From assembly GCA_024226235.1 (NCBI GenBank), contig JAAELW010000061.1, positions 1-42,236 on the forward strand: a stretch of DNA of 42,236 nt. The letters are read 5' to 3'. The translations under genes and the position numbers were made by a program. Shown here one piece after another: positions 1 to 8,593 of this stretch. Every line of letters begins with the position of its first letter. Position 1 is the stretch's first letter. The notes beneath the pieces were generated by a model. The model did no database searches. It saw only the letters and a program-made list of their open reading frames with translations, and was not told the origin of the DNA. This stretch comes from a bacterium (lineage in GTDB: Bacteria > Myxococcota_A > UBA9160 > UBA6930).

Positions 1-60
1 AGGCACTTTTGTTAAGTTGTTGAGACAGGCCCCTGTCTCAACAACTTAACAAAAGTGCCT
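1..60. repeat. Near-perfect 60-bp palindrome (29-bp arms)
   Basis: Bases 1-29 are the exact reverse complement of bases 32-60, with only two central bases (CC) unpaired. The palindrome begins at the very first base of the window. Just beyond it, toward the first gene, the sequence runs GTGCCTGGCCCC, which resembles the GTGCCTGGCACC core of REP/RAYT-type palindromic repeats. It lies 18 bp beyond the stop codon of the minus-strand methyltransferase gene, so it could act as a hairpin terminator. No T-tract is visible because the window ends. A dispersed palindromic repeat that stopped the assembly, or an inverted-end assembly artefact, are the alternatives. Confidence 0.8.
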
Positions 61-78
61 GGCCCCTATCTTAACTGG

Positions 79-561
79 CTAGAGCCAGCGTCGAACGGAA
101 TCCTTGTAGCCCAGATAGGCACTTCCGAACTTCCGCTCCAGATATGCCTCCTCATGGCGGATCGCAATCCAGTAGATCACCGCCCAGACCGCCGGAACCA
201 GCAGCAGGATCCAGCCGTTGGACAGCGCAATGCCGATACCTGCCTGCAACAGGCCCATGCTGACGTACATCGGGTTCCGGGTCACACGGTAGATCCCCGT
301 CGACAGGATCTCCGGCGTACTCTCCCAGGGTTTCGGATCCTGCCCGGTACTCCGGAACAAACCGAAGGCCGCCGCCATCATCCCCAGGCCCACCGCAAAG
401 AGCAGCCCACCGAGCCCCAGGCGAGCCGGCCCTTCGATCGGGAGCGACAGAGGCCAGACCAAGCCGTAGAACAGCCCGCCGAGGACCAACGCGATCAGCG
501 GCACGAAAGGCGGCGGGAAGCGGACGGCCGCCCCGTCCCTGGGCTCGTTCTCCGTGGACAT
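79..561 (-). CDS. Isoprenylcysteine carboxyl methyltransferase-like membrane protein
   Basis: A 160-residue polytopic membrane protein of the isoprenylcysteine carboxylmethyltransferase (ICMT/PEMT-like) family, which uses S-adenosylmethionine to methylate lipid-linked or small hydrophobic substrates. About four hydrophobic segments are visible. The C-terminal half carries the family signature: RNPMYVSMG for the SAM-binding region, then EEAYLERKFG...Y..Y....RRWL. The true substrate cannot be told from sequence; bacterial members are mostly uncharacterised. The start at MSTENEP is preferred. An in-frame ATG six codons upstream (579) is possible, and neither has a clear ribosome-binding site. 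The gene is divergent from the nitroreductase-like gene, with about 108 bp between them. Confidence 0.75.
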   Translation of the reverse strand: MSTENEPRDGAAVRFPPPFVPLIALVLGGLFYGLVWPLSLPIEGPARLGLGGLLFAVGLGMMAAAFGLFRSTGQDPKPWESTPEILSTGIYRVTRNPMYVSMGLLQAGIGIALSNGWILLLVPAVWAVIYWIAIRHEEAYLERKFGSAYLGYKDSVRRWL

Positions 562-669
562 GAGCCAAGCATGGCACACGAGGTAGGGATGGGCCCCTTC
601 GAGTCTTTCCGGTCCCTCGCTGGGGTAGGCTCTTCGGGTGATGTCCGCCCACCCTCCCGGAGGAAAGCC

Positions 670-1137
670 ATGGCCACCGAAACCGACTCCGGATCCGGCC
701 CCGGATCACTCCCGCCGCGCTTCATCCTGAAAGCCATGACCCGCACTCACGTCTTCTTGCACAAGCTTTCCGGCGGACGACTGTTCAACACGCTAAGCGG
801 CGATGACGTCTGCTTCGTCACGATGACCGGCGCGAAGAGCGGCCGCCGGCTGACGATCCCGTTGATGTATGTGCCTTACGAAGCAGGCGTGCTTCTCGTG
901 GCTTCCCAGGGCGGCGCCCCGAAGAATCCGGTCTGGTACGGAAACCTGGTCAAGACGCCGGATATCGAGGTCAGCCACCGCGGCCGGAACATGCAGCTTC
1001 GGGCCCGGCTGGCCACCGCGGACGAGAAACCCGCACTCTGGCCGATCTGCGATCGTTGCTATGAGCCGTATGCCGAATACCGGGAGAGAACGACCCGCGA
1101 CATTCCGATCTTCGTCTGTGAACCCGCCGCCTGCTGA
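670..1137 (+). CDS. Deazaflavin-dependent nitroreductase family protein (Ddn/DUF385-like)
   Basis: A 155-residue protein of the split-beta-barrel Ddn family, members of which use the deazaflavin F420 to reduce quinones or nitro compounds. Recognisable family pieces are the N-terminal helix plus MTGAKSGRRLTIPLMYV, then VASQGGAPKNPVWYGNL, then DIEVSHRGR, then the C-terminal Y-P-YAEYRERT-R-IPIFVCEP. The reading frame stays open far upstream, but the ATG at 670 follows GGAGGAAAG at correct spacing and starts just before the conserved region. Whether this organism makes F420 is not shown here; some homologues may use other cofactors. It lies 39 bp before the amidohydrolase gene on the same strand, so co-transcription is plausible. 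Confidence 0.8.
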   Translation: MATETDSGSGPGSLPPRFILKAMTRTHVFLHKLSGGRLFNTLSGDDVCFVTMTGAKSGRRLTIPLMYVPYEAGVLLVASQGGAPKNPVWYGNLVKTPDIEVSHRGRNMQLRARLATADEKPALWPICDRCYEPYAEYRERTTRDIPIFVCEPAAC

Positions 1138-1176
1138 AAAGCAGCGGCGAAGACGACTCGATGCAATTCTTGCACG

Positions 1177-2433
1177 ATGCAGAAGCCCACAATCCTCTCC
1201 CGCCGCCAATTCCTGACCGCCACCGCGGGTGGCGTCGCCAGCCTGGCCCTGGCCGCCTGCGCAGACGATCCGGAGCCGGGCCGCTACACGGCAGCCGACA
1301 TCGCCAGACTCGCCCGCCAGCGGGAAACCGAGAGCGCGCGCTCCGGACAGGGACCCTTCGGTCCGCAGAAATATCGAGGGTATCGCGGCCTTTCCGAGCT
1401 TCCCTGGTTCGAACTCGACTCTGACGGGCAGCTCCGCTGCGTGGCAGACGACTTCCCTCCCGCCATCGACATCCACTGCCACCTCGGGATGTCGATGTTC
1501 ATGGCGCCGGAGATCGACCTGATGGCGCCGACCGGGCGAGTCCAGCACCTGCTCGATTGCGACCGCGAACAGCCGGGTTGTGAGCTGGACCTGGATGTCT
1601 ACATCAACGCGAATTTCACCGAGGACGATCTCTGGGAGCTGCGCAAGGGTGCGGCCGGGCAGGCATTCTGGGGGAGCTCTGCCGCCGCGACCCAGACCAT
1701 CCCGAATCTCCTGGGCGAGATGGATGCCACGCGAGTGGGCGAGGCCGTGATCCTTCCGATCGCGTTCGGATTGCCCTTTGGCGACGACCTCACCGAGCGC
1801 TGGATGGACGCCATCGATCGGACCGAACTGGGCGACCGGCTCATCAAGGGGGCCTCCGTACACCCTCGAGACGCAGAGCGCATTGGGAAGCTGGAACGAT
1901 ATGCTGCGGCCGGCGCCCGGGCGGTGAAGTTGCACCCGACGATGCAACGGTTCTATCCCGATGACCCGGAAGTCATGGAGATCTACCAGGCCTGCGAGCG
2001 CCTCGGGCTGGCAGTGATCTTTCACGCGGGGCGTGCAGGCATCGAGCCGGAGGCCACCCACCGCTACGCGATGCCACGGCACTTCGAGGGCGCGCTCGGG
2101 AGCTTCCCGAACGTCGACTTCGTCCTGGGACACGCCGGCGCCCGAGATGCGGCTTCGGCCCTCGAACTGGCGCTTCGCTACGAGAACGCCTGGCTCGGAA
2201 TCCATGGCCAGGGCGTCACGACCCTGCACGAGATGCTCGATGCGACCGGCGGCGAGCGCATGTTGTTCGGAACCGACTGGCCCTTCTACCACCTGGCAGC
2301 CACGCTGGCAAAGGTCCTGATCATCACCGAGGGAAGGCAAGAACAGCGCGACGCATTGCTGCGGGGAAACGCCGAGCGGCTCTTCGGACGCGGGACAGCT
2401 ATTTCCAGCGCCGGAACCCACCCTCGCTATTGA
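1177..2433 (+). CDS. Tat-exported amidohydrolase (Amidohydro_2, TIM-barrel)
   Basis: A 418-residue metal-dependent hydrolase/decarboxylase-type protein (Amidohydro_2). The N-terminus has a twin-arginine signal (SRRQFLTAT) and then a hydrophobic stretch ending LALAAC, so it may be a Tat-exported lipoprotein anchored on Cys. The metal-site landmarks are in order: IDIHCHLG (H100, H102), VKLHP (H253), a His in FHAGR, LGHAG, and GTDWP (D367) near the C-terminus. The substrate is unknown. The last 35 bp overlap tail-to-tail with the SDR gene on the other strand. Weakly linked upstream is the nitroreductase-like gene. A second, only distantly similar exported amidohydrolase lies at 4705-5874. Confidence 0.85.
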   Translation: MQKPTILSRRQFLTATAGGVASLALAACADDPEPGRYTAADIARLARQRETESARSGQGPFGPQKYRGYRGLSELPWFELDSDGQLRCVADDFPPAIDIHCHLGMSMFMAPEIDLMAPTGRVQHLLDCDREQPGCELDLDVYINANFTEDDLWELRKGAAGQAFWGSSAAATQTIPNLLGEMDATRVGEAVILPIAFGLPFGDDLTERWMDAIDRTELGDRLIKGASVHPRDAERIGKLERYAAAGARAVKLHPTMQRFYPDDPEVMEIYQACERLGLAVIFHAGRAGIEPEATHRYAMPRHFEGALGSFPNVDFVLGHAGARDAASALELALRYENAWLGIHGQGVTTLHEMLDATGGERMLFGTDWPFYHLAATLAKVLIITEGRQEQRDALLRGNAERLFGRGTAISSAGTHPRY

Positions 2434-3190
2434 TCACCTGCCCTGTAATCCACGCGGCCTCGTCGCTGACCAACCAGGCCACGAGGTTCGCCACATCCTC
2501 CGGCATTCCCCAACGACCCGCCGGCATCTTGGCTGCCACAGCCTGGTGCATCTTCGGCGGCGCGTAGCCGGTATCAGTGGGCCCCGGGTTGATGCAGTTG
2601 ACCGTGATGCCCTGGTCGATCAACGCATCCGACAGAGATGCCGTCATCTGATGAATGGCACCCTTCGTGACCGCGTACGCGATCTCGTTCGACATCGGTC
2701 CGATGTGCTGCCCACTACAGAAGAGCAACATGCGGCCATGGGGGCGAGCAGGGTCGTGGTGTGCAGCAAAGCTCTGGGCCAGCAGGATCGAGGCCCGACC
2801 GTTGGCCGCCCAGCACCGATCCAGCTCGAGAGCCGTGACATCCGCCAGCGAAGCAATCGAGCTACGGGCATGGTTCGCGATCAGGATGTCGATGGAGCCG
2901 AACCGCTCCACCGTTTCCCGGACGAGCGCGTCGGCAACCTCGGGGTCTTCGAGATCGGCCTCCCGGTAGTGGAGCCGCCCGTCCCCCGGCTCGAGCTCCG
3001 CCAGGAGTGCCTCTCCCCGGTCGGCATCGGCACCCCAGGTCATTTCATCGTCATGAGAGGCCCAGCCGGTGGCAAAGACCGAGGCCCCATCGTCGAGCAG
3101 GCGGCGCGCCAGGCTGGCGCCGATTCCGATTTCACGGGAGACACCCGTCAGCAATACGACGCGGTTCGAGAGAGATCGGGAGCGGGACAT
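2399..3190 (-). CDS. SDR family NAD(P)-dependent oxidoreductase
   Basis: A 263-residue classical-length short-chain dehydrogenase/reductase with a Rossmann fold. Visible are the nucleotide loop LLTGVSREIGIG (T15-G24; in place of the usual TGxxxGIG), a catalytic Ser at about 159 in FCSGQHIGP, and YAVTK with Y172 and K176. The C-terminus has NCINPGPTDTGY and ITGQVINSEGGFRRW, as in 3-oxoacyl-ACP-reductase-like SDRs. The frame is open for 62 codons upstream, but the ATG at 3190 is preceded by GGAGGA at 7-9 nt and starts right before the Rossmann strand. The TGVSREIGIG form suggests the 'SDR with insertion' group seen in some FabG-like proteins. The substrate cannot be inferred. Confidence 0.88.
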   Translation of the reverse strand: MSRSRSLSNRVVLLTGVSREIGIGASLARRLLDDGASVFATGWASHDDEMTWGADADRGEALLAELEPGDGRLHYREADLEDPEVADALVRETVERFGSIDILIANHARSSIASLADVTALELDRCWAANGRASILLAQSFAAHHDPARPHGRMLLFCSGQHIGPMSNEIAYAVTKGAIHQMTASLSDALIDQGITVNCINPGPTDTGYAPPKMHQAVAAKMPAGRWGMPEDVANLVAWLVSDEAAWITGQVINSEGGFRRWK

Positions 3191-3332
3191 GAGCAGGTCC
3201 TCCAGACCGCGACGGTGTCGCGAGAAGAGTCCGAAACGATGGTTCGCGGTCGGCGATCCTGCTCTACATCGTGCCCTAGCATAGGGTGCCGCCGGCCGGA
3301 ATCGCAACTCGGAACGCGCGATCGCCGAAGAT

Positions 3333-3623
3333 TCAGGGCCGGAAGCCTCGGCCGCGAAGCGCACGAACCAGCGCATCGATGCGGGCCCTGCTGGTTCCGA
3401 GCTCTTCGCGCAAGCGCACGATCACTGCGACACCAGGAAGGTTCACCTCCAGCTCCTCCGCAAGGCTATGAGCGACGCGAGCGCGCTCGAGCATTCGTTC
3501 GGTGTACGGCGCGTTCGAACTCGCCGCGTCGGCGAACAGGATTTCCTCGGTTTCGAGCCGGATCAGGAAGCCCTCGTCGATTTCGAGGATCTCGGCGATC
3601 TGATGGCGGCTGAAAGTCGGCAT
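3333..3623 (-). CDS. cbpM: CbpM-like chaperone modulator
   Basis: A 96-residue helical protein related to CbpM (MerR_2-like fold), the small partner that binds the J domain of CbpA and dampens its activity. The visible pattern is an N-terminal HTH-like helix pair (FSRHQIAEILEIDEGFL..L..EEIL), then ERARVAHSLAEELEVNLPGVAVIVRLREEL. The start at MPTFSR is supported by GGGAGGGAT lying inside the end of the upstream J-protein gene, whose stop is one base away. The two genes are therefore almost certainly translationally coupled. The frame runs open upstream, antisense-like within the J-protein gene, but that part is not conserved. Confidence 0.75.
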   Translation of the reverse strand: MPTFSRHQIAEILEIDEGFLIRLETEEILFADAASSNAPYTERMLERARVAHSLAEELEVNLPGVAVIVRLREELGTSRARIDALVRALRGRGFRP

Positions 3624-3624
3624 C

Positions 3625-4578
3625 TCAGGATCCCTCCCGCAGGTGAGCGCGAACGTCATCGGGATACAGCCCTTCGAGCTCTCGCACCGCGGCTGCGAGC
3701 TCGTCAGCATCGGCGTGTTCGGGCAGCACGGCCTCGAGCCGCACGTAGAGATCACCGCGCCCGCCATCGCGCCGGATTGCGCCCTTCTCGCGAAGACGCA
3801 GCCTTTGGCCCGGCTGGGAGCCGGGCGGCACCGTCATGCGCACCGAGCCGTCGGGCGTGGGGACCTCGACTTCGGCCCCGAGCACGAGCTCCGGAACGGT
3901 CACCGGAAGCGCAACCCGCAAGTCGTCACCCTCGAGCTCGAAGTAGGGATGCGACCGAACACGCAGGCGCACGAAGAGGTCGCCCGGCTGCCCCCCGGCA
4001 GGTGCCGAAGCACCCTGCCCAGCAAGACGAATGCGTGTCCCATCGCGCGCACCGGGCGGGATCCTCACCTTGAGCGCCGGGCGACCCTCGGGCCGGAACT
4101 CCACCTCGGTAGACCGCACGACATCGAGGAAATCGACCTCCACCTCGGCCTCGAAATCCGCGCCACGCAACGGGCCAGGCCGACCGAAACCGCCCATCTC
4201 CTCGAAACCTCGCACACCATCCCCTCGCGCCTGAAAGAGTTGGGAAAGCAGGTCCTCCATGTCGATGTCCCCGCCGAAGCTGTCGTGGCCGGGGCTACGA
4301 CCCGCGCGGCGAGCCCATTGCTGATAGGCGCGAGCCTTCTCGGGGTCGAAGCCCGCGGCCAGCCCCTCGGCTCCGAACTCATCGAATCGCTTCCGCTTCT
4401 GATCGTCGAGAAGCACCTCCTTGGCCCAGGAGATCTCCTTGAAACGCTCCTCGGCAACTGCATCACCCGGGTTCACATCTGGGTGGGTCTCCCGTGCGAG
4501 CCGCCGATACGCCTGCTTGATTTCGTCGACAGGCGCGCTCCGCTCCACACCCAGGATCTCGTAGGGATCGCGTTCCAT
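3625..4578 (-). CDS. cbpA: DnaJ-class co-chaperone (CbpA type)
   Basis: A 317-residue type II J-domain co-chaperone that would stimulate an Hsp70 (DnaK) ATPase. The J domain covers residues 1-69, with the HPD motif at 32-34 and KRFDEFG at its end. A Gly/Phe-poor linker (about 75-140) follows, and two C-terminal beta-sandwich substrate-binding domains (about 145-300) with DFLDVVRSTEVEF, VRIPPGARDGTRIRLAG and LGAEVEVPTPDG. It has no cysteine at all, so the zinc-finger of classical DnaJ is absent, matching CbpA. The next gene downstream is the CbpM-like modulator, which supports this assignment. The start ATG has only a weak ribosome-binding site. Confidence 0.88.
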   Translation of the reverse strand: MERDPYEILGVERSAPVDEIKQAYRRLARETHPDVNPGDAVAEERFKEISWAKEVLLDDQKRKRFDEFGAEGLAAGFDPEKARAYQQWARRAGRSPGHDSFGGDIDMEDLLSQLFQARGDGVRGFEEMGGFGRPGPLRGADFEAEVEVDFLDVVRSTEVEFRPEGRPALKVRIPPGARDGTRIRLAGQGASAPAGGQPGDLFVRLRVRSHPYFELEGDDLRVALPVTVPELVLGAEVEVPTPDGSVRMTVPPGSQPGQRLRLREKGAIRRDGGRGDLYVRLEAVLPEHADADELAAAVRELEGLYPDDVRAHLREGS

Positions 4579-4704
4579 TGCGTAAGGATCGTCCCGATCG
4601 CCAACCTTTCAAGCCCCACCGGGCCTCGATCCGACGCCACCGTCCACTTCAGCCCAGGCCCGAAGCGACCGATCCGATGCGAGGATGGCACCAGGGGGAA
4701 AGAA

Positions 4705-5874
4705 ATGAGGGGCAGGATCCAGATCGGGATCGCCACCGCAATTCTGGCGTTCGTTCCGCTCACGGCCAATGCGGGAACGGGCCGTGTAGACGTTCACATG
4801 CACCTGCTTCATATGGATCTGGGCAAGGCGATGGGCGTGAGCGGGGGCCAGACACCACGCGCGATGGGACGACGCCCAGGCACTGCGACGGGACGCACCG
4901 AACTGGGGAGCCGACGAAACCGAGGTGACGGTCGCCCGAACCGAATGTCCACCAGCGACATCACCCAGAAGCTGGGCGAGGCCGCCGACGCGCTGGTCGA
5001 AGAAATGGATGCGACGGGTGTGGAGACTGCACTGGTGGTCACCGTGCCTTTCGAGCGCCTGGGCGAGGCGGAGACCCTTGCTGCGCTACAAGCCGCCACC
5101 CGCCGCCATCCCGAGCGCCTGCGGCACATGGCCGGTGGTGCCCGGCTGAAGACCCTGCTCGCGGACACGGATCCGAGCTCCGTCACCGAGACCGACCGGA
5201 AGACCTTCCGCGCCCGGGCTCACGAAATCCTCGATGCTGGCGCGGTCGGTTTCGGCGAGATGATCTCCTACCACCTCTGCATGACCGAGCGACATAACTT
5301 TCAGCATGTCCCGGCCGACCATCCGCTCTTCCTGGAACTCGCCGATGTAGCTGCCGAACGCAATGCGGCGATCGACCTTCACATGGAGGCGGTCACCTCA
5401 TCTGCACCCATGCCGGACGGACTGCGTCTGCGATGTTCCAAAAACCCCGAAACGCTCGCGCCCACGATCCCAGCGCTCGAGACCCTGCTCGCCCACAACC
5501 GTCGGGCACGCATCGTCTGGCAGCACATCGGATGGGACAACACCGGACAGATGACCCCTGCACTGCTTGGCAGCCTGCTGGACAAGCATGCCAATCTCTT
5601 CCTGGCACTCCGGGTCCCCCCCGTTCCGCCAGAAGGCGTTCCTGCCAACCGGATCGTCGACGCGAACCACAGGATCAACCCCGACTGGCTCGACTTCATC
5701 GAGCGCTATCAGGACCGGCTGGTCGTCGGCTCAGACGAATTCATCGGCCCGGGCGGTGGAAACGAACTCGCACCTTCGTTCGACACGACCTGGAAGATGG
5801 TCGAATCGCTGCCCGATCCTCTTGTCGAAAAGATCGGCGGCAAGAACGCACGGCGGATCTACAACCTGGAATGA
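4705..5874 (+). CDS. Exported amidohydrolase-like metal-dependent hydrolase
   Basis: A 389-residue amidohydrolase-superfamily TIM-barrel protein. The first 23 residues form a Sec signal peptide ending ANA before GTG, so it is periplasmic or secreted. Metal-site landmarks are VDVHMHLL (H31, H33), GFGEMISYH, IDLHMEA, VWQHIGW and GSDEF near the end. These follow the HxH ... E/K ... H ... H ... D order of the family. The frame is open for 354 codons upstream, but that part lies antisense to the J-protein gene; the ATG at 4705 follows AGGGGGA at good spacing and begins the signal peptide. The substrate is unknown. Confidence 0.82.
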   Translation: MRGRIQIGIATAILAFVPLTANAGTGRVDVHMHLLHMDLGKAMGVSGGQTPRAMGRRPGTATGRTELGSRRNRGDGRPNRMSTSDITQKLGEAADALVEEMDATGVETALVVTVPFERLGEAETLAALQAATRRHPERLRHMAGGARLKTLLADTDPSSVTETDRKTFRARAHEILDAGAVGFGEMISYHLCMTERHNFQHVPADHPLFLELADVAAERNAAIDLHMEAVTSSAPMPDGLRLRCSKNPETLAPTIPALETLLAHNRRARIVWQHIGWDNTGQMTPALLGSLLDKHANLFLALRVPPVPPEGVPANRIVDANHRINPDWLDFIERYQDRLVVGSDEFIGPGGGNELAPSFDTTWKMVESLPDPLVEKIGGKNARRIYNLE

Positions 5875-5902
5875 CCCGAGAACCGGGGAACATCCGGTCG
5901 GA

Positions 5903-8380
5903 TCAGATCACGGTGATCATTCCGCTATCGGCATCGACCTCGACCATGGTGCCGTCGGATAGCTCCGACGTCGCGTGGGGCACGCCGAAAACGGCGGGGA
6001 TGCCGAGCTCGCGGGCCACGACCGCTGCATGGCACATCAGGCCCCCGACCTCCATCACGATCGCGCCGGCACGCGAGAAGAGCGGGGTCCAACCGGGATC
6101 GGCGAAGCGCACCACGATCACCTCACCCGCTTCGAAGGCATTCGGGTCGGGCTCATGCAGCACGCGCACGCGCCCCTCGATCCGGCCGGTCGAAATTCCT
6201 GTCCCAGTGAGCGCGCCGTCACCACTCCGACAAGCCTGTACGGTCGGAACGGGGACACCATCGGAGCGCACGAAGTCGGGCGCGGGGCTCTGCTCGAATG
6301 CTGCGAGTTCCTCACGGCGACTCTTCACGAGGCTCCGTGCATCCTGGGCTGTCAGGGCTCCCTCGGTCAGCTCTGCCACCTCGAGATGGAAGACATCCTC
6401 CGGCTGCTCCAGCAGCCCGCGCTCGGTCATGCGGGCGCCAATTTCGAGAGCGATTGTGCGGATCCGGGGAAACACCGTCAGCAGGTAGTGCTTGCCGGCT
6501 TCGCGGTTGGGCAGATGACGTTCGGCCAGACGCGCCGTCCAACGCAGCAGCGGCCGCTTCCAGCGCGGCGCGCTGGCAACAGCAGCTCGGATGGCGACGC
6601 GCCGCTCTTCTGCGAGGCGATCCAGGCGCTCCCGGACCCCCTCCTTGGGAGGCTCGGCGAGGCCACACCGCACGATGTCGAGGAGCATGCCGGGATCGTC
6701 CAGCCAGCGTGGCGTCGCGACGTCGAACTCCTTGGGACAGCGGTGGCCGTTCCAGTCGAGGAAATCAGCCAACCCTGCGAGCCAGGCACGGCCCTCGGCA
6801 CTCTCCTCGAGCTCTTCGAATAGAGCGTGAGTGGTGGTCGTGCGCCCGAAAGCCCCGGCGATGGGCATGGCGGCCTCGGTCAACGTCTCGAGTTCGAGCG
6901 ACATCGCCGTTGTGGGATTATTCGCGATTCCCACGGCCAGCAGACCCTGCGCTTCGGGGTGGTCCCGAAAGACGTGCCGGGCGAGGCCGTAGCTCGCCAC
7001 AGCAAAGAGCAGCGACCACATCATGCGTGCCGGGTCGAGGAGTTTGGCGTCCGTGATCGTATCGAGTTCGTCCAACAGATCCGGGATCGTGCGATCGCGC
7101 AGCGGTGCATCGCGCCGCGCAATCATCCGGGCGCCGAAGCGACGGAAGTGCCGCAGCCGTGCTTCGGGCCGGAAGGAACCGACGAACGCTGGAAAGTACT
7201 TCAGGTTGGCGCAGATCGACTCGCTCCACACCAGCCATCGCGTGCGTAGATCGAAGCGCCGGGGCACGAGCACACCGCGGTCCGTCAGCTCGCGGATCGC
7301 CGGGCCGGCGTTGGCGTCGATCTCGTCTGCCATGCGCGGAATGATCTGACCGACCACCGGAATCGCGAACATCGCGTTCAGGTTTCCGTAGATGCGACCC
7401 TGCACGCGATCGCCCGGATTCGCGGCATCGCGCAGGCCGCTACGCCGCGCGCGCGCACTCCCCTGCGCCACGAGCGCAGGCAGGAAACGATCGCGCCAGA
7501 GGCACCACGAAAAGACCGGCAGCGGGTCCGGCATCGTTTCGCGGATATTGAGATTGCTCCAGACCGAAACCGGACCGTCGTCCGCGGAAGAATGGGTGCG
7601 CTCGATCCGGGGTTCGGGCGGGAGCTCGGTCACAGCAGTGATGGGCCGGGCTTGCAACCACCAGGGCTCGGAGTCTTCCTCGAGGGCCCACTCGAGATCG
7701 AGAGGATGGCCGAGTTCTCGTTCGAGACGAAGGGCCTCGACTGCGATGGCGATCGCTTCGGACTCACCGAGGGCGGGCTCACCCTCACCGAGATGTTCCA
7801 GATGGGCTTCGAATCCACCCAGGCCAGAACGATGAACACGCCAACGTTCCGGCTCGGTGTGACCCGAAACGAGCTTGTCGCCCAGACCACGCACGGCTTC
7901 GATCACGACTGCGCGATCACGCCCGGCCGGATCTCGCGTGAAGACGACACCCGCCGCCCGTGCGCGGACGAGCCGCTGCACGACGACACCCACGGGAACG
8001 GTCGCTTCGCTCTTCGTGTAGGCACGAACCCGCTCCGAGGCACCCGAGGCGATGCAACATCCAGCTGCCGAGATCAGGGCTTGCTCGTCGCCTACTTCCA
8101 GAATGCTCTCGAACAGGCCGGCGAAGCTCTGCTCGGACCCGTCCTCCCCGAGCGCCGAAGATCGCACCGCGAGGAGATCCGGCAGCAGCCGACGCGATTT
8201 CGAGAGCAGGTTCTGCCGCTCGTCGTCGTTCCATTCGTCCGGATTGGCGACGGTCGCCTCGATGGCGAAACCTGCCGGCACCCGCGCGCCGGCGGCAATC
8301 AGGCGCGCCAGCCCGGCGGCTTTGCCCCCGAAGCCGATCTCTTTGGCAGGATCGACGGAAGCGAGATCGAGAATGCGCAC
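5903..8380 (-). CDS. PEP-synthase / rifampin-phosphotransferase-like protein
   Basis: An 825-residue protein of the PEP-utilising dikinase family. Residues about 1-265 form the ATP-grasp PEP/pyruvate-binding domain, with LAVRSSALGEDG near 72 and LDLEWALEE...LQARPI at its end. A long middle region of unknown detail (about 270-690) follows. The C-terminal swivelling phosphohistidine domain has GGLMCHAAVVARELGIPAVFG, with the phospho-accepting His at 784. This order (ATP-grasp, middle, His domain) is that of rifampin phosphotransferase and related PpsA-like enzymes. There is no C-terminal PEP TIM-barrel, so it is not a full pyruvate-phosphate dikinase. The start is GTG at 8380, with GGAGGG upstream. 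It is divergent from the aco operon. The true phosphoryl acceptor is not known. Confidence 0.83.
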   Translation of the reverse strand: MRILDLASVDPAKEIGFGGKAAGLARLIAAGARVPAGFAIEATVANPDEWNDDERQNLLSKSRRLLPDLLAVRSSALGEDGSEQSFAGLFESILEVGDEQALISAAGCCIASGASERVRAYTKSEATVPVGVVVQRLVRARAAGVVFTRDPAGRDRAVVIEAVRGLGDKLVSGHTEPERWRVHRSGLGGFEAHLEHLGEGEPALGESEAIAIAVEALRLERELGHPLDLEWALEEDSEPWWLQARPITAVTELPPEPRIERTHSSADDGPVSVWSNLNIRETMPDPLPVFSWCLWRDRFLPALVAQGSARARRSGLRDAANPGDRVQGRIYGNLNAMFAIPVVGQIIPRMADEIDANAGPAIRELTDRGVLVPRRFDLRTRWLVWSESICANLKYFPAFVGSFRPEARLRHFRRFGARMIARRDAPLRDRTIPDLLDELDTITDAKLLDPARMMWSLLFAVASYGLARHVFRDHPEAQGLLAVGIANNPTTAMSLELETLTEAAMPIAGAFGRTTTTHALFEELEESAEGRAWLAGLADFLDWNGHRCPKEFDVATPRWLDDPGMLLDIVRCGLAEPPKEGVRERLDRLAEERRVAIRAAVASAPRWKRPLLRWTARLAERHLPNREAGKHYLLTVFPRIRTIALEIGARMTERGLLEQPEDVFHLEVAELTEGALTAQDARSLVKSRREELAAFEQSPAPDFVRSDGVPVPTVQACRSGDGALTGTGISTGRIEGRVRVLHEPDPNAFEAGEVIVVRFADPGWTPLFSRAGAIVMEVGGLMCHAAVVARELGIPAVFGVPHATSELSDGTMVEVDADSGMITVI

Positions 8381-8498
8381 GATGAAGAGGCCCTCCGAGC
8401 CGGGTCCATCGGCGCTACCGTCCCCAGACCATTCCCCGGGGGGCGTCAGGTCATCTGCGTGGTCTCCGCGGCTCCCTCAAGGGCCCGCGTGCACCGCC

Positions 8499-8526
8499 TT
8501 GACGCATGGGATCAATCTGATCTCAT
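8499..8526 (+). promoter_or_regulatory. Candidate sigma-70-type promoter of the aco operon
   Basis: TTGACG at 8499-8504 and TCTCAT at 8521-8526 are separated by 16 bases, 68 bp upstream of the acoA start. The -35 box is five of six to consensus and the -10 is four of six. It overlaps the nested inverted repeats at 8508-8540. Confidence 0.35.
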
Positions 8527-8540
8527 CCGAGATCGATCCC
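8508..8540. promoter_or_regulatory. Nested inverted repeats in the aco promoter region (candidate operator)
   Basis: GATCTC at 8519-8524 and GAGATC at 8529-8534 are perfect inverted arms with a four-base loop, ATCC. An outer pair, GGGATC (8508-8513) and GATCCC (8535-8540), flanks them with unequal spacing. The block overlaps the candidate -10 box in the 213-bp space between divergent genes, where a regulator of either could bind. No regulator gene of the AcoR type is present in the window. Confidence 0.35.
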
Positions 8541-8593
8541 CGGACCCGCGGTAGTCGCAGGTTCTCTGTCCGCCCCCACCGAGGAGTTCCCGA

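Noticed and set aside
793-2421. Long open frame of 542 codons on the minus strand
   Set aside because: It lies opposite the nitroreductase-like and amidohydrolase genes, which have clear motifs. Its composition is typical of an antisense frame in GC-rich DNA.
3643-4704. Upstream extension of the second amidohydrolase gene by 354 codons
   Set aside because: It is antisense to the J-protein gene. The signal peptide and AGGGGGA fix the start at 4705.
5908-5920. GATCACGGTGATC palindrome as an operator
   Set aside because: It falls in the final codons of the PEP-synthase-like gene, where it simply encodes Ile-Thr-Val-Ile; no promoter is nearby.
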